Below are positions 46,971 through 55,785 of a stretch of 64,000 nucleotides of DNA, one piece after another. A model generated the notes under the pieces. That model saw only the letters and a list, made by a program, of their open reading frames with translations, had not been told where the DNA came from and searched no databases. The translations under genes and the position numbers were made by a program. The stretch comes from Stieleria marina. GTDB lineage: Bacteria; Planctomycetota; Planctomycetia; Pirellulales; Pirellulaceae. Location: contig CP036526.1 of the NCBI GenBank assembly GCA_007741555.1, positions 1,984,001-2,048,000 on the forward strand, read 5' to 3'. Numbering within the stretch: position 1 is the first letter of the stretch; every line of letters starts with the position of its first letter.

Positions 46971-47987
46971 TTATTCGAGTTCCAATCTTTGCAACACTCT
47001 TGCTGCCGTTTCTTCTACCGTCGCGTCTGTCACATCAACGATGGGAACTCTCAGACGTTTGTAGATTTGTTCGGCTGCCATCACTTCGCGGATCGTATCG
47101 CGAACAGCTGCGTAGCGAAAATTGGCGTCGGGCTTCTTCAGGATTTTGTCCGCGAATCCATTTACTCGCAGACGTCGGTTGCGAATTTCAGAAAGGTTTT
47201 TGGGCGCCATCGTCAACGCGACCACTCGGCTACGACAAGCTTTGATTTCAGCAGGCACACCCTGTTCGGGCGCAAACGACACGTTGGCAACGCGATGTCC
47301 AAGCCACCCCAAGAAGGCCGCGGTGGGAGTTTTGCTGACTCGGCTGATGCCCAGCAAAACGATGTCCGCTTTGTTGATCGAATCAAGCCGCCGGCTATCG
47401 TCATGCTGCATGGTGAATTCCCAAGCGTCGATTCGATCAAAGTAAGCAGCGTTTTGAGTGTGCACCGAATCAAGGTCTTCGATGGGCTGCTGCTGAACTT
47501 GCTGCGAAACAAACGCGACCGCACCACCGGTCATGTCATAGCTGTCGATCCCACGTGCGTCGGCTTGCTCTTGGAGAGTCGCTTTGGTTTGTTCACAGGC
47601 GAGAGAGTGAACTACAAATGCGTTCTTCGGGATGGTTTTTTTGAAGAGCTTCAGGATCTTTTCCGGTGTGTCACAGAAAACGTGATACATCGGTTGGCTG
47701 TGTAAGTCAGGAAACTGAGTCAGAATCGCCTTCAGAAAGTGTCGCGGAAGTCCGCCCGTTCCATCGGTGATGACATGAAACTGCTTCGCTGAAGTGGCTT
47801 TCCGCGAACGCGCTTTGTTGGAACGTTTGGTCGCTGGCTTCTTTCGAGTCAACGTCGTTGCTTTTCGTGCCGCCTTCTTTTTTGCAGTTGTCTTCTTTTT
47901 CGTTGGCGGTTTGCTGGCTTTTGTCATTGTCTTCGCAGCGGCTTTCTTTGTTGCTGTCTTGGATCTCACCGCGTTACCTTTGGCCAT
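46971..47987 (-). CDS. ppsR: PpsR-type kinase/pyrophosphorylase with histone-H1-like N-terminal tail
   Basis: This 338-aa protein has an N-terminal tail of about 67 residues made of Lys, Ala, Thr and Arg (repeated KKK/AKK blocks), unlike typical PpsR proteins, followed by a DUF299 domain: FHVITDGTGG, the P-loop-like segment LLGISRVSKTPTAAFLG and RVANVSFAPEQGVP. DUF299 proteins phosphorylate and dephosphorylate a Thr of phosphoenolpyruvate synthase or pyruvate phosphate dikinase using ADP and phosphate. Neither target enzyme is in the window, though pyruvate kinase is close by. The tail may bind nucleic acid or another polyanion. It converges with the kinase-receiver gene, with 6 bp between the stops. 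Confidence 0.87.
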   Translation of the reverse strand: MAKGNAVRSKTATKKAAAKTMTKASKPPTKKKTTAKKKAARKATTLTRKKPATKRSNKARSRKATSAKQFHVITDGTGGLPRHFLKAILTQFPDLHSQPMYHVFCDTPEKILKLFKKTIPKNAFVVHSLACEQTKATLQEQADARGIDSYDMTGGAVAFVSQQVQQQPIEDLDSVHTQNAAYFDRIDAWEFTMQHDDSRRLDSINKADIVLLGISRVSKTPTAAFLGWLGHRVANVSFAPEQGVPAEIKACRSRVVALTMAPKNLSEIRNRRLRVNGFADKILKKPDANFRYAAVRDTIREVMAAEQIYKRLRVPIVDVTDATVEETAARVLQRLELE

Positions 47988-48279
47988 CTGCTTGCTCGTC
48001 GTGAAATTTTCAACCGGTCATCGTGGCTGGTCGCAGTAGGCTGCGGTGCTTTTGCTCGTTGCCGGCGACTACGCGCTGCCAAGCACACTTTGTTTGGAGG
48101 CAGATCTACAGCGCCGGGACGCGCAACGTCCGACGGAATTTCTGTCGAATAAATTGCACTAGGACGCTGCGAAGAAAGGTGATCAGTTTCAAAACTGGCC
48201 AGCCCTTCAGCTCTGCTTGGAAGCACTCGAACGCAAGTTCGATACCAACTGACCGTTGAATCAGTGGGGCCGTTGCCGG

Positions 48280-48552
48280 ATGAGTTTTGGCTGGTTGCCA
48301 ACGAATGAAGAACGAACACGCTGGCGAGTGCGTTTGGCCAACGCTTGGTGGTCCTTCATAGAAATCGCTTCGGCGTGGCCAAAAATCGAGTTCAATGCGG
48401 AGGAAATGCGAAGTGAGCGGGCGGGCACGTTTGTAGCTCTATTGTCGCAGTTAGATGTGCGTTATCGCTCGCTGGCGTCGTCGGTCGACAATCTTCGTTG
48501 CCCAGCCGCTGCGACGTTCAAAGTCTCGCATTGGCACGAGAGTTGTAATTGA
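48280..48552 (+). CDS. Candidate 90-aa protein of unknown function
   Basis: An ATG at 48280 gives MSFGWLPTNEERTRWRVRL and later segments with mixed helical composition (FIEIASAWPKIEFNAEEMR), more protein-like than most short frames nearby. No signal peptide, family or clear ribosome-binding site was seen. It ends 42 bp before the cytochrome start on the same strand. It may be real but is unsupported by homology. Confidence 0.35.
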   Translation: MSFGWLPTNEERTRWRVRLANAWWSFIEIASAWPKIEFNAEEMRSERAGTFVALLSQLDVRYRSLASSVDNLRCPAAATFKVSHWHESCN

Positions 48553-48580
48553 GTATCGATGAGGTTCAACACGATTTTGC

Positions 48581-48586
48581 AGGAGG
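48581..48586 (+). promoter_or_regulatory. Strong Shine-Dalgarno site of the c-type cytochrome gene
   Basis: AGGAGG lies 8 nt before the ATG at 48595 and decides that start over an in-frame ATG at 48559. Such a perfect site is uncommon in this window. Confidence 0.7.
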
Positions 48587-48594
48587 CAAATCCA

Positions 48595-49221
48595 ATGAGA
48601 CATCCAGTCGCGATCTTGACGCTTAGTTTTTTTCTAGGAACCATCATGTGCTTATGGCTGCCGGCTCAGCAGCCGGGGCAAACGGCACGCATCGAGGCAG
48701 ATTCGGCATCGTCAGGAGCCCCGGTTTTGGTGGCATCACCGACTGCTGCTTCGAGTGCACTGATGAAAGCGAAGCTGGGGCGTTCGCAAAAGGTCTTGGA
48801 AGGTCTTCTGCGGAAAGACTTTGACCAGATCGCCAGTGGGGCTCGCGAAATGAAACGCATCAGCGAAGCAGCCGAATGGCCGCGGGCTCGCGACAATGTG
48901 TACGAGCATTTCAGTGCCGAATTTCGTCGGCAATGCAGCCAACTGGAATCGCTAGCGAGTCGACGCAACCATGAGGGCGTCACATTTGTGTACCTTCAGA
49001 TGACGACCACCTGTATCCAGTGCCACGATCACGTTCGGGACTCACTGCGAGTCGCTGGGATAGAGCCTCGGGACAACGTGTCTTTGATTCCGTCGCAGTG
49101 GCCTCAGTCCAATGACAAAAGTGTTGAATCGGGGCCAGAACAAGTGCGCCGAGTGCCAGTGCATTCATCATCGGCTGATTTGCCATCAAGCTCTGTCCGT
49201 CCGGCTGCATCACCGCGGTAG
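48595..49221 (+). CDS. Exported mono-heme c-type cytochrome-like protein
   Basis: The product is 208 aa, with a signal peptide (HPVAILTLSFFLGTIMCLWLPA). It is followed by a helical region (SALMKAKLGRSQKVLEGLLRKDF) and the heme motif CIQCH within TTTCIQCHDHVRD near residue 140. Helices before a C-terminal CxxCH recall the four-helix cytochrome c-prime/c556 fold. The last 50 residues are polar. It is likely periplasmic. Its job is unknown, but a truncated globin and the cbb3 oxidase cluster follow, so an electron-transfer or gas-binding role is plausible. Confidence 0.8.
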   Translation: MRHPVAILTLSFFLGTIMCLWLPAQQPGQTARIEADSASSGAPVLVASPTAASSALMKAKLGRSQKVLEGLLRKDFDQIASGAREMKRISEAAEWPRARDNVYEHFSAEFRRQCSQLESLASRRNHEGVTFVYLQMTTTCIQCHDHVRDSLRVAGIEPRDNVSLIPSQWPQSNDKSVESGPEQVRRVPVHSSSADLPSSSVRPAASPR

Positions 49222-49266
49222 AACAACCTGCAAATTCAAGCAATCATTCAGCTGCGTCGAGTGGAG

Positions 49267-49653
49267 TCATCCATCGACGTTGGTTTCGCCGGTGACTTTG
49301 TCTTTGTACATCGCTAAACGACCCAGCGCGTCATCGACGTCGCGGGGTGCGATGTCGTTGGCTTCCAACGCGTCCGCGAAATGTCCGCAAAACTTCGCGA
49401 AGTGCTTACCGGAGATGGCGTGTTTGGCGTGGATTTGGGTCAATTCGGCACCGGTGTAATTGACCGGGCCACCGAAGGCCGATGCAAGAAACTGGAACTG
49501 CATTTGTCGCAGTCTTTTGACGCCAATTCCTTCGAAGAAGTCGGCCAAGTCCGGGTCGGAGAGAACGCGTTCGTACATGTTGTCGACGATTTGCGCAAGT
49601 TTGGTGGCGCCTCCAAGTCGGTCAAACAGTTCGCTATTGGCTTTGGACATCAT
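49267..49653 (-). CDS. glbN: Group I truncated hemoglobin
   Basis: This 128-aa protein has the two-over-two globin pattern: ELFDRLGGATKLAQIVDNMYERVL with the B10 Tyr (Y27), LASAFGGPVNYTG, and the proximal His in ISGKHFAKF (H84). It lacks a signal peptide. It starts at the first of two tandem ATGs (or at 49650). Such proteins bind O2 and NO and can detoxify NO or serve oxygen handling. It lies between a c-type cytochrome and the oxidase cluster. It is convergent with the cytochrome gene. Confidence 0.9.
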   Translation of the reverse strand: MMSKANSELFDRLGGATKLAQIVDNMYERVLSDPDLADFFEGIGVKRLRQMQFQFLASAFGGPVNYTGAELTQIHAKHAISGKHFAKFCGHFADALEANDIAPRDVDDALGRLAMYKDKVTGETNVDG

Positions 49654-50335
49654 CTTTTTCGTTTCGTAAGAGGTGTTTCTGCGATCGCGAGGGGGGCTTT
49701 CGATTCCGGCGTTCGACGATAGGAGTGGTTCTGATAGAATTCCGATCTGACTGATTCGCAGGAGACAAGTTCAGGGGCCGTGAAGCCACTCGACTGTCAA
49801 GCCAAGCGACCGGGCAAAAAGCCAGTGACCGAAGCGCGATAATAGGGAATCGACTGCCAGTTTTATACTTCAGCATTTGAGACCTTCCAGCCGCTTAATG
49901 GCCAGACGTGGTCTTGAAAGTGAATTTATAGCGTGGCAGCGTTTCGCGAGAATGGGTTGGTGGAGCTCATCGCGTGCGTTACGGCACAGGTTGGCTGGCG
50001 GCGTGTGCGTTTTGGCACAGGCGAGGAGGCAGATTTTCCGCTACTTTTTAAAACGCTTGATTCCTGCTGCGACCGATGGACGCAAGGGGGCGGGAAAGTG
50101 CCGTTGGGGCGCTAAGATGAGTGAACAGATTTCGCTAGTTCGTGTACGTTCAAATCGAATCGAGTTTGGCACTGCATTTGAATAGCGTTGGGATCTCCGA
50201 AGCATCATAGAAACAGCTACAGCAGTATTTCGTAATTGCCAAGTTGCATCCGATTGCAATGCAGGTGATTTCGACAAACGACTTATCAACCATCTTTAAT
50301 CGAATTTCTCTCACGCGAACCAATTCGACCGGACC
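49654..50335. other. 682-bp region upstream of the cbb3 oxidase cluster
   Basis: Short frames on both strands are not protein-like. The region separates the globin gene from the divergent cbb3 operon and should contain both promoters. A CRP/FNR-spaced dyad lies at 50244-50259. Confidence 0.45.
50244..50259. promoter_or_regulatory. Candidate CRP/FNR-family operator upstream of ccoNO
   Basis: TTGCA-N6-TGCAA is a perfect 5-bp dyad with the spacing of CRP-type sites (compare TGTGA-N6-TCACA). It lies 76 bp before the ccoNO start, a sensible position for an activator. The half-site is neither the FNR (TTGAT) nor CRP consensus, so this is only suggestive. cbb3 operons are often under FNR-family control. 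Confidence 0.3.
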
Positions 50336-52675
50336 ATGGAAGCAACCATCGACTCATCCACCAGCAGCGCCCAGGACTCTTTGGAGCCTGATCAGTTTAG
50401 CTACGACGACAAAATCGTACGCCTGTTCGTAACCGCGACGATCCTCTGGGCATTGGTAGCAACGCTGGTTGGCCTAGTCGTCGCCTTGCTGTTGGTGATG
50501 CCGTCATTGAGCGGCGGACTGCCGTATATTTCGTTCGGGCGTCTGCGCCCGCTTCATACCAATGCAGCCATTTTTGCGTTCGCTGGTAACGCCATTTTTG
50601 CAGCCGTGTATTACAGCACTCAGCGTCTTTGCAAAGCACGGATGTGGAGCGACACACTTAGCCAACTTCACTTTTGGGGCTGGCAGCTGATTATTGTTGC
50701 GGCAGCCATTACACTGCCGCTGGGCATTACCCAGAGTCGCGAGTACGCGGAACTGGAATGGCCAATCGATATTTTGATCGCAGTGGTTTGGTTGTTCATC
50801 TTTGGTGGCAACTTCTTGATGACGCTGATTCATCGGCGTGAACGTCACATGTATGTGGCGTTGTGGTTTTATATCGCCACCATCGTCACGGTTGCGTTGC
50901 TGCACGTCTTCAATAACTTGGTGATTCCCGCAGGCTGGTTCAAAGGCTACAGCGTTTACGCTGGTGTCCAAGACGCGTTTATGCAGTGGTGGTACGGGCA
51001 CAATGCGGTGGCGTTCTTTTTGACGACGCCGTTCTTGGGACTGATGTACTACTTTTTGCCAAAGGCTGCTGAGCGTCCGGTATTTAGTTATCGACTGAGC
51101 ATCATTCACTTTTGGTCCCTGGTGTTCATCTACATTTGGGCGGGACCGCACCACTTACACTACACCGCGCTGCCAGAGTGGGCATGTAGCCTGGGCATGC
51201 TATTTAGCTTGATGCTTTGGATGCCAAGCTGGGGCGGCATGATCAATGGCTTGCTGACACTGCGCGGAGCGTGGCACAAAGTCGCCGCTGATCCTGTTTT
51301 GAAATTCTTTGTGGTCGGTATCACGTTCTACGGCATGTCGACTTTCGAAGGTCCGATGCTTTCGATCAAGGCCGTCAATGCACTGAGTCACTACACCGAT
51401 TGGACGATCGCACACGTGCACTCCGGTGCTCTGGGTTGGAACGGTTTCATGGCGTTTGGAATGATCTACTGGCTGCTGCCGGTTCTCTATCAAACCAAGC
51501 TTTGGAGCAAAAAGCTGATGAGCTTGCACTTTTGGACAGGCACCATTGGCATTCTGCTTTACATCATTCCGATTTATGCAGCCGGTCTGATGCAGGGCCT
51601 GATGTGGCGTGCAATGGACGACACAGGCCACTTGGTCTATCCCGAATTTATCGAAACGATTCAATCGGTCGTGCCGCTATGGTGGTTGCGAGTCGTCGGT
51701 GGCACGCTGTACGTCAGTGGTGTCGTCATGCTTGCGTTCAATGCCTTTATGACTTGGACGACTCGGCCTGCGGTTTACGACATTCCTGTCTACACAGCCC
51801 CTCGATTGTCTAAGGATTACCCGGACGAACCGGCAACCGAGTCGGATCTGAAAGATGTTCCGATGTTGGAAGCTGGCAAAAAGCTCAGCGTTCTTGGCAA
51901 AATGAATTGGCACCGTCGTTGGGAGCGTTTGCCGGTCAAGTTCACTGTGCTGACGACTGCTGCGGTGTTGGTAGCAACACTCTTTGAATTGGTGCCCACG
52001 TTCCTGATCCGATCGAACGTTCCGACGATTGCGACCGTGACGCCGTACACACCGTTGGAGCTTGCTGGACGACACATTTACGTTTCCGAAGGCTGCTACA
52101 ACTGCCACAGTCAAATGATCCGTCCGATCGTTGCCGAAACCAAGCGTTACGGCGAATACAGCAAACCGGGCGAATTCATCTACGATCGCCCGTTCCAGTG
52201 GGGCAGTCGTCGCATCGGGCCTGACTTGGCGCGTGAAGGCGGCAAGCAGAGTAGTTTCTGGCACTGGCGTCACTTCGAGAATCCGACGGACGTGTCGCCT
52301 GGCAGTGTGATGCCAAGCTACCAACACTTGCTTGACGATGACCTGAAATTCAACGCGATCGCACCTCACGTCCGCGCGGCAGCCTTTTTGGGAGCCGAGT
52401 ATTCGGAGGAAGAATTGAATAACACCGAAGCAGTTGCTCGTAAGCAGTCGGAGGTCATTGCGGCTGAGATCGTCGCACAAGGCGGTCCGGCGGCGATGTA
52501 CGACAAGCAGGCCATCGCGCTGATTGCGTACTTGCAGCGAGTCGGTACCGATCTGTTCAAAACACCTGAGCCAGCTGCGAAAACGCCGGCCGATTCGCCT
52601 GGCGATGGTGAAGCGGCGGCGGCGGACAGCGAAGCTGGGACGACAGGGAACGAAGCGACTGAGGATGCTCAGTAG
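50336..52675 (+). CDS. ccoNO: cbb3-type cytochrome c oxidase, fused subunits CcoN and CcoO
   Basis: This 779-aa fusion covers both core subunits. Residues 1 to about 490 are CcoN, the multi-helix heme-copper subunit with conserved His in LRPLHTNAAIFAF, AGPHHLHYTALPEW and IAHVHSGALGWNG. After a linker and a membrane anchor (about 538-560) comes CcoO with a mono-heme motif YVSEGCYNCHSQMIRP (C587, C590, H591). Separate ccoN and ccoO genes are the norm in Proteobacteria; a fused form is known in some Bacteroidetes and planctomycetes. It reduces oxygen to water with high affinity and pumps protons. The C-terminal 50 residues are Ala/Glu-rich and probably disordered. Confidence 0.95.
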   Translation: MEATIDSSTSSAQDSLEPDQFSYDDKIVRLFVTATILWALVATLVGLVVALLLVMPSLSGGLPYISFGRLRPLHTNAAIFAFAGNAIFAAVYYSTQRLCKARMWSDTLSQLHFWGWQLIIVAAAITLPLGITQSREYAELEWPIDILIAVVWLFIFGGNFLMTLIHRRERHMYVALWFYIATIVTVALLHVFNNLVIPAGWFKGYSVYAGVQDAFMQWWYGHNAVAFFLTTPFLGLMYYFLPKAAERPVFSYRLSIIHFWSLVFIYIWAGPHHLHYTALPEWACSLGMLFSLMLWMPSWGGMINGLLTLRGAWHKVAADPVLKFFVVGITFYGMSTFEGPMLSIKAVNALSHYTDWTIAHVHSGALGWNGFMAFGMIYWLLPVLYQTKLWSKKLMSLHFWTGTIGILLYIIPIYAAGLMQGLMWRAMDDTGHLVYPEFIETIQSVVPLWWLRVVGGTLYVSGVVMLAFNAFMTWTTRPAVYDIPVYTAPRLSKDYPDEPATESDLKDVPMLEAGKKLSVLGKMNWHRRWERLPVKFTVLTTAAVLVATLFELVPTFLIRSNVPTIATVTPYTPLELAGRHIYVSEGCYNCHSQMIRPIVAETKRYGEYSKPGEFIYDRPFQWGSRRIGPDLAREGGKQSSFWHWRHFENPTDVSPGSVMPSYQHLLDDDLKFNAIAPHVRAAAFLGAEYSEEELNNTEAVARKQSEVIAAEIVAQGGPAAMYDKQAIALIAYLQRVGTDLFKTPEPAAKTPADSPGDGEAAAADSEAGTTGNEATEDAQ

Positions 52676-52725
52676 TTTCGATTCTTGCTGGACAAACCAC
52701 CTCATTTTTACGGACTTGATTGCTG

Positions 52726-52899
52726 ATGATAAGAGACCTCGTTAGCTCACTTGACTACTCCGACTTTGCCGAATTGGCCCTGGGGCTGTTCGTGATCGCA
52801 TTCGTGTTTATTGTTTTCGGCGCAATGCGGTTAAGTAAAAAAGCCGCCGACCGTTTTGCCTCGATTCCAATTAGCGACAAAGTGGAGGACCCACGATGA
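52726..52899 (+). CDS. ccoQ: CcoQ, small cbb3 oxidase subunit
   Basis: This 57-aa reading frame between ccoNO and ccoP starts MIRDLVSSLDYSDFAELALG. It has one membrane segment (about 17-33), then basic RLSKKAADR. It ends with ATGA overlap into ccoP. Position, length and topology match CcoQ/FixQ, which stabilises the oxidase. It begins 50 bp after the ccoNO stop. Sequence similarity to CcoQ is always weak, so the call rests on context. Confidence 0.75.
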   Translation: MIRDLVSSLDYSDFAELALGLFVIAFVFIVFGAMRLSKKAADRFASIPISDKVEDPR

Positions 52900-53504
52900 G
52901 CGAAGCCCCCAAAACAGATCATGCCTACGATGGCATCGAAGAGTACGACAATCCACTACCGGGTTGGTGGAAATGGTTGTTCATTGCAACGATCGTTTTT
53001 GCGCCCTTCTACTGGGTGTATTACCACGGAGGTGCCGAAGGGCGATCTGTCGAAGATCAATTTGGCATCGCACTTGCAGAGAATACTCGTCTTCAGTTTG
53101 CCGAAATCGGTGACTTGCAACCCGACACTGCGACGGTGGCAAAGTTCATGGGCAAAGACAGTTGGGTGAAAGTTGGCAAGTCGGTTTTTCGAGCGAATTG
53201 CATCTCTTGCCACGGTCGTGAAGGAGAAGGAAAAGTTGGGCCGAACTTGACCGACGATTCCTACAAAAACGTGAAGACATTGGGCGACATTGCCAAAGTG
53301 ATTAACAACGGTGCTGGTAACGGCGCGATGCCAAAATGGTCACACCGTTTGCATGTCAATGAAGTGGTCATGGTGTCGGCGTTTGTCGCCAGTTTGCGTG
53401 GGACGAATGCCGAAGGTGGACGGCCACCCGAAGGAAACAAGATCGCCGCGTGGCCAGAGCCGCCACCTGAAGAAGAGGTTGAAGACGAAAAGGAGAAATC
53501 GTAG
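52896..53504 (+). CDS. ccoP: CcoP, cbb3 oxidase subunit III with a single heme
   Basis: This 202-aa protein has one membrane segment (PGWWKWLFIATIVFAPFYWVYY) and a single CxxCH heme site (C102, C105, H106) in NCISCHGREGEGKVGPNL, with a likely axial Met in GNGAMPKW. Typical proteobacterial CcoP is about 300 aa with two hemes; this one lacks the first heme domain. It carries electrons from periplasmic donors to CcoO. A good ribosome-binding site GGAGGA lies 6 nt before its ATG, and it overlaps ccoQ by 4 bp. The C-terminus is acidic. Confidence 0.93.
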   Translation: MSEAPKTDHAYDGIEEYDNPLPGWWKWLFIATIVFAPFYWVYYHGGAEGRSVEDQFGIALAENTRLQFAEIGDLQPDTATVAKFMGKDSWVKVGKSVFRANCISCHGREGEGKVGPNLTDDSYKNVKTLGDIAKVINNGAGNGAMPKWSHRLHVNEVVMVSAFVASLRGTNAEGGRPPEGNKIAAWPEPPPEEEVEDEKEKS

Positions 53505-53705
53505 CTGTTCGATGGGAGCCATGAGTGCTATCCCGTCTTTCTAGCGACTAAGCAGTGCCGGTCGGATCCGGCAGTGATGTTTCTCTTTTTGCGTGAAGAC
53601 GAATTTGGATGCCAAGTCGATGCCGTTGGCAATTGCCATCGGCGTGCTTGGCGAGCGAAGACCATCGCGGTCTATCCGCCGAAATGTGCACGAGAAACAT
53701 AAACT

Positions 53706-55193
53706 ATGAATCAGCCGCCCCCCGATAACGGATCGTCACTGCCGGTATTACCCGGTGGAAAACCACCCAGGAAAGAAGCAGCCGGAAACAATCCATCGTC
53801 TGGTCGCGCCAATGAAGCTTTGTTGGAGACGCCCGATCACGTCCTCAGTACGCTTGAAAAAGACGGTAGCCGTCGTTGGCTGCGTCCCAAGTTGTCGACG
53901 GGGCATTGGTGGAAACGCCGCCGCGTCGTCGCCTACGTTTTGATGGCCGTCTTTGTTGCGGTGCCACATCTTCGCGTGAACGGCAAGCCGCTTGTGTTGC
54001 TGGATATTGCAGCGCGTAAATTTACTGTCTTGGGAAAAACTTTTCTGCCAACCGATACGGTGGTGCTCGCGTTCTTGATGCTCAGTGTGTTCATCACGAT
54101 CGTGCTGGTCACTGCCGTCGCGGGCCGCGCGTGGTGCGGCTGGGCATGTCCTCAAACGGTGTACATGGAATTTTTGTTTCGCCCGATTGATCGGTTCTTC
54201 GAAGGCACGGTTGGTAAAGGCGGCAAGCCTAAAAAGAAAGCTGCCATTTGGCAGGTCGCTCGAGTTGCTGTGTATCTGGTCTTGTCGATGTTTTTGGCTC
54301 ATACGTTTCTGGCCTACTTTGTCGGCACGGAGCGTTTGGCTGTTTGGGTGCGGAGTTCTCCTTTGACGCACCCAATGGCGTTTTTGGTGATGGCGGGAAC
54401 CACTGCCGCGATGATGTTCGACTTTTTGTATTTCCGCGAACAGATGTGTCTGATTGCGTGCCCATATGGCCGTTTTCAATCGGTGATGTTGGACGAACAG
54501 TCGATGATCGTCGGCTATGATCCTGTTCGCGGAGAACCACGGATCAAAGGGAAACGAGTCGAAGGGGACAACAAAGGCGACTGCGTGGATTGCCATCAGT
54601 GTGTCGTCGTTTGCCCAACGGGAATCGACATTCGCGAAGGCCTGCAGATGGAGTGCATTAATTGCACTCAGTGCATCGATGCGTGCGACAGTGTCATGGA
54701 TCGCGTCGGAAAACCGCGCGGTTTGATTCGTTACAGTTCGCAAGATGCCATCGCTCGCAAACCTAAAAAGCTGTTTCGGGGTCGAACGATTATCTATCCG
54801 ATTTTGCTAATCGGCGTTCTGTCCGCGTTCGGGTTGGCGATACGGTCCAAATCCAGTTTCGATGCTAGGCTGATACGCGGTCGCGGTGCTCCATTTACGA
54901 TGATGCAGTCACGCCAAATCATGAACTCGTTTAACATGCGTCTGGTCAACCGAACCGACGATGAGCAACAGTACGTAATTTCGGTCGCGTCGCCCGAAGG
55001 TGCTTCTTTGGAGGTCGTTGATGACGAAGGCTTGACGCTTGACGGCGGCATGACTGCTTTGGTGCCCATTAGCATTCGCTTTCCCAATACCCTGACCAAT
55101 CAGGGCGGAAAGTCGGAAGCGGTACTGAGAATCAAAGACGGAAGTGACAACGAGCGACTCGTTAATTTCAAACTTTTAGGTCCAAGACAATAA
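53706..55193 (+). CDS. ccoG: CcoG, cbb3 oxidase accessory iron-sulfur protein
   Basis: This 495-aa protein has about five membrane segments, a CGWACPQTVYMEF motif and a ferredoxin-type double 4Fe-4S domain (CVDCHQCVVVCP and CINCTQCIDAC, near residues 290-340). A C-terminal Ig-like domain follows. CcoG (FixG, RdxA) is a cupric reductase supporting copper delivery to the cbb3 site. An N-terminal region of about 70 polar residues precedes the first helix. ccoH begins 2 bp after its stop. Confidence 0.93.
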   Translation: MNQPPPDNGSSLPVLPGGKPPRKEAAGNNPSSGRANEALLETPDHVLSTLEKDGSRRWLRPKLSTGHWWKRRRVVAYVLMAVFVAVPHLRVNGKPLVLLDIAARKFTVLGKTFLPTDTVVLAFLMLSVFITIVLVTAVAGRAWCGWACPQTVYMEFLFRPIDRFFEGTVGKGGKPKKKAAIWQVARVAVYLVLSMFLAHTFLAYFVGTERLAVWVRSSPLTHPMAFLVMAGTTAAMMFDFLYFREQMCLIACPYGRFQSVMLDEQSMIVGYDPVRGEPRIKGKRVEGDNKGDCVDCHQCVVVCPTGIDIREGLQMECINCTQCIDACDSVMDRVGKPRGLIRYSSQDAIARKPKKLFRGRTIIYPILLIGVLSAFGLAIRSKSSFDARLIRGRGAPFTMMQSRQIMNSFNMRLVNRTDDEQQYVISVASPEGASLEVVDDEGLTLDGGMTALVPISIRFPNTLTNQGGKSEAVLRIKDGSDNERLVNFKLLGPRQ

Positions 55194-55195
55194 AG

Positions 55196-55732
55196 ATGAC
55201 CACCAACGATTCGTTTTATCAGCTTGATCCGGCAGTCCAGAGATCCGCCGAGCGACGCGCCAAGTATTTTTGGGTTTCGTTGGTGGTGACGCTGCTTGGC
55301 ATTCAGTTAGTCATTGGCTTTTTCTCGATTCACTTGGCCACCAGCGATCCGACGGTGTCGGTGATTCCGGAGTACCACAAAACTGCTTTGAATTGGGACC
55401 AACAGAAGTACGTCTCCACTGCGGCCGATCGACTGGGCTGGGAAATTGACTTGGTGGCGTCGGATGTCGCCGACGGACAAGGTCGCCGGGCGGTCGAAAT
55501 CGCGGTGCGAGACGAAAACGGGAAGACAATCGACAACCTCAGTTTGCATGCCACGGCCTATCATCATGCCGCGGCGACGGACATCCGAAAGTTCTCGGTC
55601 GATTCAGTTGGAAACGGAAACTATATGACCCTGGCTCCGCTGGGGCGATCGGGAATCTGGAACTTGGAGATCGACATCGCGGGAGCCGACGAGCCGATTA
55701 CGCTGCGGCGAACGATTGAGGTGATCCAGTGA
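55196..55732 (+). CDS. ccoH: CcoH/FixH-family assembly protein
   Basis: This 178-aa protein has one N-terminal membrane segment (about 26-50) and a periplasmic domain with YHKTALNWDQQ and later LGRSGIWNLEIDI, which match FixH. It is needed for assembly of the oxidase, probably near the copper-transporting CcoI. Its start lies 2 bp after ccoG. Confidence 0.88.
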   Translation: MTTNDSFYQLDPAVQRSAERRAKYFWVSLVVTLLGIQLVIGFFSIHLATSDPTVSVIPEYHKTALNWDQQKYVSTAADRLGWEIDLVASDVADGQGRRAVEIAVRDENGKTIDNLSLHATAYHHAAATDIRKFSVDSVGNGNYMTLAPLGRSGIWNLEIDIAGADEPITLRRTIEVIQ

Positions 55733-55785
55733 TTGTGCGACCAGCATTTTTTAAATCGTGCTGATTACGAAAAGGAAATTGGCTA

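Larger units (their letters stand above)
47988..48594. other. 607-bp gap with a possible small gene
   Basis: It holds a plausible 90-codon frame at 48280-48552 and otherwise nothing recognisable. The strong ribosome-binding site at 48581-48586 belongs to the cytochrome gene. Confidence 0.4.

Noticed and set aside
47966-48319. 117-codon reverse reading frame upstream of the PpsR gene
   Set aside because: Overlaps the start of the PpsR gene and has no protein-like features.
49634-49876. 80-codon reverse reading frame overlapping the globin start
   Set aside because: Overlaps the globin 5' end in another frame, with basic low-quality sequence.
49877-50185. 102-codon forward reading frame before ccoNO
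   Set aside because: Arg/Trp-rich sequence without domain or clear start site; probably chance in the promoter region.
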